IMG/VR virus record: IMGVR_UViG_3300034117_000531
Coordinates: 1 to 20,897 of that record
Reading direction: 5' to 3' (one strand)
Length of the DNA: 20,897 bases
Source of the DNA: a virus
The notes under the pieces are model-generated. The model saw only the letters and a list, made by a program, of their open reading frames with translations, was not told the origin of the DNA and did not search any database. Each line of letters begins with the position of its first letter. Positions within the stretch are counted from its first letter, which is position 1. The position numbers and the translations under genes are program-made. Shown piece after piece: positions 17,575 through 20,897 of the stretch.

Positions 17575-18047
17575 AAGTTGTATTCTTTTATTGTATATTT
17601 TATCGGGTCATTAAGTATAGCGTGTTCTTTAACCTTTGTAAAGTGTTCTTTTACATAGGTAAGGTCAAAAAACTTATCACACTCATAGTCTGCATCTATT
17701 TCGGTAATATAAAATCTGTCAATAATATCGAGATATTGTTCATAAACGGCACTTCCGCCGATAATGAAAATTTCCTTATCAGGGTATTCTACAGAACAAA
17801 AATCTAAGGCAGCACCGCAGTCGTCAAAGGTGTGATCACCTAGCACTCTCTTTCTGCTTATCACTACATTAATTCTATTAGGTAAAGATTTACCCAAACT
17901 ATCATATGTGGTTGAACCCATAATAACAACTTGATTAGTTGTCATTTGTTTAAACCACTGCATATCACCCCTAAGGTGAGGCCAGGGCATTTGACCATTA
18001 AATCCTATGCCCTGGTTTCGTTCAACTGCAACTAAACAGTTAATCAT
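17571..18047 (-). CDS. folA: Dihydrofolate reductase
   Basis: Reduces dihydrofolate to tetrahydrofolate with NADPH, feeding thymidylate synthase. 158 residues, a usual bacterial length. Visible sites: the GIG loop (13-15), PW at 21-22, the acidic substrate contact Asp28 in GDMQWFK, the LPNR motif with Arg58, the IIGG of the cofactor loop (95-98) followed by AVYEQYL, and ITEID (114-118). Residues 43-48 read MGSTTY where cellular enzymes usually have MGRxTx, so one NADPH-phosphate Arg is missing; Arg65 in SRKR may compensate. T4 DHFR also lacks that Arg. Its start shares one base with the stop of the 201-residue gene (TAATG) and has no clear ribosome site, so it is probably translated by coupling. 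It is likely to be co-transcribed with thyA. Confidence 0.95.
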   Translation of the reverse strand: MINCLVAVERNQGIGFNGQMPWPHLRGDMQWFKQMTTNQVVIMGSTTYDSLGKSLPNRINVVISRKRVLGDHTFDDCGAALDFCSVEYPDKEIFIIGGSAVYEQYLDIIDRFYITEIDADYECDKFFDLTYVKEHFTKVKEHAILNDPIKYTIKEYNL

Positions 18048-18652
18048 TAAGCTTCGGCTTTTGTTGCCTTAGCCGTCTTCTTAACTGGCGGAGACATTTC
18101 GTCTGCTTTGCGGCGCATCTCTGCTGCCTGCTTAGAAAGTTTGTCTGCCATTGACCGCAAGTCAGATGCAGTAACTGGTGCTTCTGCAATTGTAGGAGCA
18201 GTGTCGACAATAATATCATCGACAATAATTTCTTCCTTGGCTTCTTTTTTAGTAACGGTAGATTTTTTCTGACCATCACTAACAGCCAAATCCTCAACAG
18301 TGATTCCTTTCTGAGTTGCAATCATTTCATTGAGTTCATTCAATGGAATTTGTGTTTGAGTATTGGGAGTCATTAACACGAGATTAGTGGGAACTTTTTT
18401 AAGTTGTCCACGGGCGTGTAACCAACTTAGCATTACATCACCGTCTGGGAATCGGCGTGTTGCTAAGATGTCAGCTAACTCGTTTGCTTGTTGACCGGAT
18501 TCACTTTGAATAACGCTCATCAAAGCATCGTGATTAGCATCTGGCAAGCCACTAGTCCCAACTACTAATGCGTTGTTGGGCTCTCCCGGAACAGTCCTAT
18601 AAACTACTGCTACTCGAGCAGCATTATTTTTCATTTTTCCCACATGTTTCAT
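18047..18652 (-). CDS. Conserved phage protein of unknown function with Ala/Lys-rich tail
   Basis: A 201-residue protein without a recognised enzymatic motif. The N-terminal part (about 1-125) is ordered: AVVYRTVPGEPNNALVVGTSGLP, then a helix, LATRRFPDGDVMLSWLHA and TNLVLMTP. The last 60-70 residues are low-complexity, with Val/Ile/Asp runs and a helical, charged end (KQAAEMRRKAD ... KKTAKATKAEA) that could bind nucleic acid or act as a coiled coil. I believe similar proteins occur in marine T4-like phages but cannot confirm that here. AGGAGA lies 5 bases before the ATG, a good ribosome site; an internal Met at residue 7 is less likely as start. The gene follows the 80-residue gene after 12 bases and overlaps folA by one base. 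Confidence 0.6.
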   Translation of the reverse strand: MKHVGKMKNNAARVAVVYRTVPGEPNNALVVGTSGLPDANHDALMSVIQSESGQQANELADILATRRFPDGDVMLSWLHARGQLKKVPTNLVLMTPNTQTQIPLNELNEMIATQKGITVEDLAVSDGQKKSTVTKKEAKEEIIVDDIIVDTAPTIAEAPVTASDLRSMADKLSKQAAEMRRKADEMSPPVKKTAKATKAEA

Positions 18653-18664
18653 GTGAATCTCCTT

Positions 18665-18907
18665 TTATTGTTTTGGTGCTTTGTCGTCTGACTTAGGAGG
18701 TGCAACAGCATTTAAGAATGCGTTTAGTTTATCAAATACTGTGCCTACTCCGGACGCTTCTGAAGCTCCAAATGCCCCTCTACGAACTGCAACATCAATG
18801 ATCGCACGGATATTTGTTAGATCAGTGATTGTAAGATCTGGTTGTTGCGGTGGCGCAGCCTCTGGAGTTACTTGACTAGCGTCTTGAACTGTTTCTTGAT
18901 TTTCCAT
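18665..18907 (-). CDS. Small conserved phage protein of unknown function (80 residues)
   Basis: Acidic Gln/Pro/Ala-rich N-terminus (about 1-24), then a compact helical core (LTITDLTNIRAIIDVAVRRG ... ASGVGTVFDKLNAFLNAV) and a short charged tail. The pattern 'I-D-V-A-x-R-R-G-A-F-x-A-x-E-x-x-x-V-G-x-x-F-D-K-L' recalls small proteins common in marine T4-like phages. No function is known to me. The start codon directly follows the stop of the 96-residue gene (TAAATG), with AGGAA upstream of it, so translation is coupled. It shares the putative late promoter with the flanking genes, which suggests a virion or assembly role, but this is inferred. Confidence 0.6.
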   Translation of the reverse strand: MENQETVQDASQVTPEAAPPQQPDLTITDLTNIRAIIDVAVRRGAFGASEASGVGTVFDKLNAFLNAVAPPKSDDKAPKQ

Positions 18908-19198
18908 TTAATTAATTCCTTTTTTATGTAAATGTTGACATCCTAATGATAACATAGTTAGTTCTTTAGGATCCTCGATTCCTATTTCAATAACAGAAAT
19001 CATTTTCCTATTTGCATCTAAACTATATTTTCCTTGTATAGCGTATCTGCTATTTAAATTATATTCGATCCATTGTTCTATAATTTTGGTATCAAACTTT
19101 GAATCAATAGAGATTTTGGAAAAATGTTCTGGAATAAAAGATAGTTTTCTAAATCCTAGAACATTTAAAGCATTTACCGTTCCTCTATTTAATGCCAT
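18908..19198 (-). CDS. Small protein of unknown function behind a T4-type late box (96 residues)
   Basis: No family is recognised. The sequence begins MALNRGTVNALNVLGFRKLSF, then an amphipathic mix with two likely beta strands (RYAIQGKYSLD, KMISVIEIGIED) and ends with a His/Lys-rich helix (LGCQHLHKKGIN). No signal peptide, membrane segment or catalytic motif is visible. The ATG at 19198 is preceded by AGGT about 5-8 bases upstream and, further up, by an exact TATAAATA box. It begins 12 bases after the stop of the metallopeptidase-VWA gene and is followed with no gap by the 80-residue gene. It heads what looks like a late operon of three unknown genes then folA and thyA. Confidence 0.6.
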   Translation of the reverse strand: MALNRGTVNALNVLGFRKLSFIPEHFSKISIDSKFDTKIIEQWIEYNLNSRYAIQGKYSLDANRKMISVIEIGIEDPKELTMLSLGCQHLHKKGIN

Positions 19199-19210
19199 AA
19201 TCTACCTATA

Positions 19211-20479
19211 TTATTTATAATGCGCGGTCTGGCCGAATGGAGAAATTATGGCATCGTTACCGTGAATAATAAAGATAGTATCACAATAATCTTCATCTCC
19301 CCAGCTACCGCAGGGATAACCGTCAGTAAACATAATAAACTTCTTGGGTTGAATATCATTGTACTTCATGAATTCCCAGTTTGCATCAAAATCAGTACCA
19401 CCGCCACCTTGGCAATCGTACTCGTTAATATCATCAGCAGTATCTCCGGTAAATTGTTTGTAACCGTATACGTTAGTATCAAAACACCACAAATCTAATT
19501 TAAAGTCCTTGTACTCATCCATAATACCTTTGACTTCTGACAAGAAATCTTTAGCCATAGCATCTGAAATACTACCAGACATATCGATTGCTACAGATAC
19601 GTCAATAGTTTCTTCATTCATCATACCTGGCAAGATAGCGCCACATTGTTGACTCTTGCGGTTAGGGCGAGCAAAGCTAAAATTGCTTTTAAGAATACTT
19701 TGGATATTCATGCGCAACAGTTGTCGCCAGTCCATCTTTGGCTCAGTAAAGTCTTTGATCATTCTAGCAATACCTGCAGGCACTTTACCTGCACCTGCTG
19801 ATTGAGCAGCCGCTACCATAGCTTCTTTGATCTCATCACGGATTTGTTTCTTTTCTTCTGCAGTCAAACGTGGCCGGCCCTTACCACTTCCGTTAATTTC
19901 TTCTCCATCTTTGCCTTCACCTTCCCCATCTTCACCCTCACCATCTAGGTGTTCGTCGAGCAATTCCCCTAATTGGGAAATATCAATCTTTTCAGCCTTG
20001 TCGTAAAGGTCCTGATAAATCTGCTCGTAACTCCATCCGCGATATTTGTCGTCCTGGAAAATCTTAATAAAGCTAGGAACTGTACCGATACGTTCGTCTT
20101 TAAGAATTTGGTTAGCGGCATAGTCTGCGGCAATGTTTGACAGTTGAGGGTCGCGCCCGTCTCGCCGACCCATATGATCAAATACATTATGGAGGACCTC
20201 GTGTGCAAAGCCAAACTCTGCTTCCTTAGGAGTAAGTTTATTTACAAATCCTAAATTAAAATAAAAATTGCGACCATCTGTTGCAAGGGTTTGACACCAG
20301 TCGCTAGCCTCTACCATTTTCATTCGGGTAGCAAGATTACCAAAAAACGGATGGCGGAGCAAGAGCCCAACTCGTGCGGTAATTAGTTTATCGAGAATTT
20401 TAGCTTTTTCACTTTCGCTAAAAGTTTTACCTAACCAATCTTGTTTCTTTTGTTTTTCTTGTTTCATTACTGCGGACAT
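19211..20479 (-). CDS. Two-domain metallopeptidase-like and VWA (MIDAS) protein
   Basis: 422 residues. The N-terminal domain has HEVLH at 93-97 and NIAADYAAN at 115-123, the layout of a zinc metallopeptidase-like fold in which the Asp of the second motif could be a third ligand. Residues 169-198 form a very acidic Gly/Glu/Asp linker; 203-225 is a charged helix. The C-terminal VWA-type domain shows a complete MIDAS: DMSGS (299-303), GGGTDF with Thr362, and TDG with Asp386. The family resembles DUF2201-type proteins, which are commonly encoded beside MoxR-type AAA+ ATPases. Here the upstream neighbour is such an ATPase, probably. AGGAG lies 6 bases before the ATG, and a sigma70-like promoter precedes it. 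Its role in a phage is unknown; protein remodelling or cleavage with the ATPase is the natural suggestion. Confidence 0.85.
   Translation of the reverse strand: MSAVMKQEKQKKQDWLGKTFSESEKAKILDKLITARVGLLLRHPFFGNLATRMKMVEASDWCQTLATDGRNFYFNLGFVNKLTPKEAEFGFAHEVLHNVFDHMGRRDGRDPQLSNIAADYAANQILKDERIGTVPSFIKIFQDDKYRGWSYEQIYQDLYDKAEKIDISQLGELLDEHLDGEGEDGEGEGKDGEEINGSGKGRPRLTAEEKKQIRDEIKEAMVAAAQSAGAGKVPAGIARMIKDFTEPKMDWRQLLRMNIQSILKSNFSFARPNRKSQQCGAILPGMMNEETIDVSVAIDMSGSISDAMAKDFLSEVKGIMDEYKDFKLDLWCFDTNVYGYKQFTGDTADDINEYDCQGGGGTDFDANWEFMKYNDIQPKKFIMFTDGYPCGSWGDEDYCDTIFIIHGNDAIISPFGQTAHYK
19212..19219 (-). promoter_or_regulatory. Exact T4 late-promoter box TATAAATA
   Basis: On the minus strand the sequence reads TATAAATA, 13 bases before the ATG of the 96-residue gene, and overlaps the stop codon of the metallopeptidase-VWA gene. 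The T4-type late box places the start about six bases beyond it, near the GGTAG of the ribosome site, so the leader would be only about 8 bases. This is short but possible. An exact 8-base match in AT-rich DNA is not proof. Confidence 0.5.
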
Positions 20480-20505
20480 TTATTACTCCTAGTTGCGATA
20501 GTACT

Positions 20506-20534
20506 ATTATACATTCAATTTATCAAAAGAGCAA
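20506..20534 (-). promoter_or_regulatory. Sigma70-like promoter of the metallopeptidase-VWA gene
   Basis: On the minus strand TTGCTC (20534-20529) and TATAAT (20511-20506) are separated by 17 bases, with the -10 about 27 bases before the ATG at 20479. The -10 is a perfect consensus and the -35 matches at three of six. A terminator lies immediately upstream, so this gene seems to have its own transcription start rather than reading through from the ATPase. Confidence 0.5.
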
Positions 20535-20536
20535 GT

Positions 20537-20555
20537 AAAAAGGCCCCTAAGGGCC
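20537..20555 (-). terminator. Rho-independent terminator after the AAA+ ATPase gene
   Basis: On the minus strand GGCCC and GGGCC pair across a four-base TTAG loop and are followed at once by TTTTT (fwd positions 20541-20537). The hairpin lies just past the stop codon at 20562-20560 and upstream of the metallopeptidase-VWA promoter, so it would close the ATPase transcript. Confidence 0.75.
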
Positions 20556-20559
20556 AATT

Positions 20560-20897
20560 TTAACCTTCCATTGCCTGGATAATGTACTTGCCGTACTTAT
20601 CGTGGAACTTGTCAAAGTTCTTCAATTTGCTAGCATCAAACGGCAGTTGATAGTTAGTCAACGCAACCTTTGCACCCATAACAACTAATTCAGTTGGGAA
20701 ATTATCCATCATAAAGCCAAAGAAATTGTCTGCCATTGCATCCCAATCTTTGATCTTCTTGCGGTCAGCTTCTTGAAGCTCGTAGCACAGGCTAATAGTA
20801 AGTGAATACATCGCAGAGATTTCTTTGATATCACACTTCTTAACCTTACCTGCCAGAATGTCTTCTGGCTTAGGCATCTGTTTTGCAACCTTACGGT
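20560..20897 (-). CDS. C-terminal end of a probable MoxR-type AAA+ ATPase (5' part outside window)
   Basis: The frame is open to the right edge, so the ATG at 20877 is likely internal; residues RKVAKQ precede it. About 112 residues are visible and contain no Walker motif, which would be upstream. The mainly helical region with AMYSLTISLCYELQ, MMDNFPTELVVMGAKVALTNY and FDKFHDKYGKYII resembles the C-terminal part of the AAA+ (MoxR) ATPases I recall from marine T4-like phages. The metallopeptidase-VWA gene downstream is the typical partner of such an ATPase and supports the assignment. A terminator directly follows the stop. Without the ATPase core, the assignment remains provisional. Confidence 0.45.
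   Translation of the reverse strand, partial: RKVAKQMPKPEDILAGKVKKCDIKEISAMYSLTISLCYELQEADRKKIKDWDAMADNFFGFMMDNFPTELVVMGAKVALTNYQLPFDASKLKNFDKFHDKYGKYIIQAMEG

Noticed and set aside
18049-18060. AAGC-TTCG-GCTT hairpin just before the folA start
   Set aside because: The stem is only four pairs; it reads as a terminator only on the plus strand, where nothing is transcribed, and lies in the coding end of the 201-residue gene. A role in coupling cannot be shown.
18040-18321. 93-residue frame overlapping the end of the 201-residue gene on the same strand
   Set aside because: It is a shifted frame of the Ala/Lys-rich tail, with Leu/Arg-rich low-complexity translation; the 201-residue frame has the good ribosome site and coupling to folA.
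19220-19498. 92-residue plus-strand frame inside the metallopeptidase-VWA gene
   Set aside because: It overlaps the VWA domain in antisense, has no homologous motif and no plausible promoter.
20875-20877. ATG at 20877 as a real start of a 105-residue protein
   Set aside because: The frame continues through R-K-V-A-K-Q to the right edge and no ribosome site is seen, so it is more likely an internal Met of a longer ATPase gene.
1-20897. tRNA genes, CRISPR arrays, insertion sequences, homing endonucleases or introns
   Set aside because: I saw no cloverleaf with a CCA-like end, no regularly spaced direct repeats in DNA, no transposase or integrase and no HNH or GIY-YIG motif; thyA is uninterrupted, unlike T4 td.

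Overview
This window looks like part of a T4-like (tailed, contractile) phage genome, most likely from a marine bacterium. The supporting signs are these. There is a long block of closely packed virion genes with short gaps and few regulatory sites. The tail and fibre modules are of the kind repeatedly seen in marine T4-like myoviruses. A frd/td-like (DHFR then thymidylate synthase) pair is joined by an ATGA overlap. One exact T4 late-promoter box (TATAAATA) is present. The DNA is AT-rich. There is no cellular backbone gene, rRNA, tRNA, IS element or CRISPR array.

Plus strand, 2-16693: a late structural cassette of seven genes. It opens with the 3' part of a giant virion protein of at least 3190 residues. 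This protein carries a predicted seven-bladed FG-GAP propeller, Gly-Tyr/Pro repeats, a NIDO-like domain and repeated NG...DY beta modules. Next come a small collagen-like (Gly-X-Y) probable fibre or adhesin protein, an intact subtilisin-family protease with an I9-like pro-domain, and a 209-residue conserved virion-type protein. Three tandem paralogous fibre-like proteins follow. They share an N-terminal 'N-F-x-K-L-L-x-N-F ... G-Q-L-W-Y-D-T' module and differ at the C-terminus (collar domain, short unassigned end, GRVPCK-type domain).

Minus strand, 20897-16690: transcription runs the other way and meets the fibre genes tail to tail; the two final genes share the palindrome TTAA as overlapping stop codons. 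From the right edge the order is: the C-terminal end of a probable MoxR-type AAA+ ATPase, a rho-independent terminator, a sigma70-like promoter, a two-domain protein (HExxH metallopeptidase-like plus VWA/MIDAS), a T4-type late box, three small conserved proteins of unknown function (96, 80 and 201 residues), folA and thyA. A hairpin with T-tracts on both sides lies inside the end of the last fibre gene and could stop the folA-thyA transcript.

The plus-strand genes plausibly build the distal tail, baseplate and fibres, with a protease for processing or host-surface attack. The minus-strand genes combine an AAA+/VWA pair of unknown role, probable late proteins and dTMP synthesis. ThyA plus DHFR, rather than the ThyX of cyanobacteria and their phages, hints that the host is not a cyanobacterium; this is inference. 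The strongest leads are the MoxR/metallopeptidase-VWA pair, the virion-cassette subtilase, the seven-bladed propeller in the giant protein, and the late box upstream of the unknown trio and folA-thyA.
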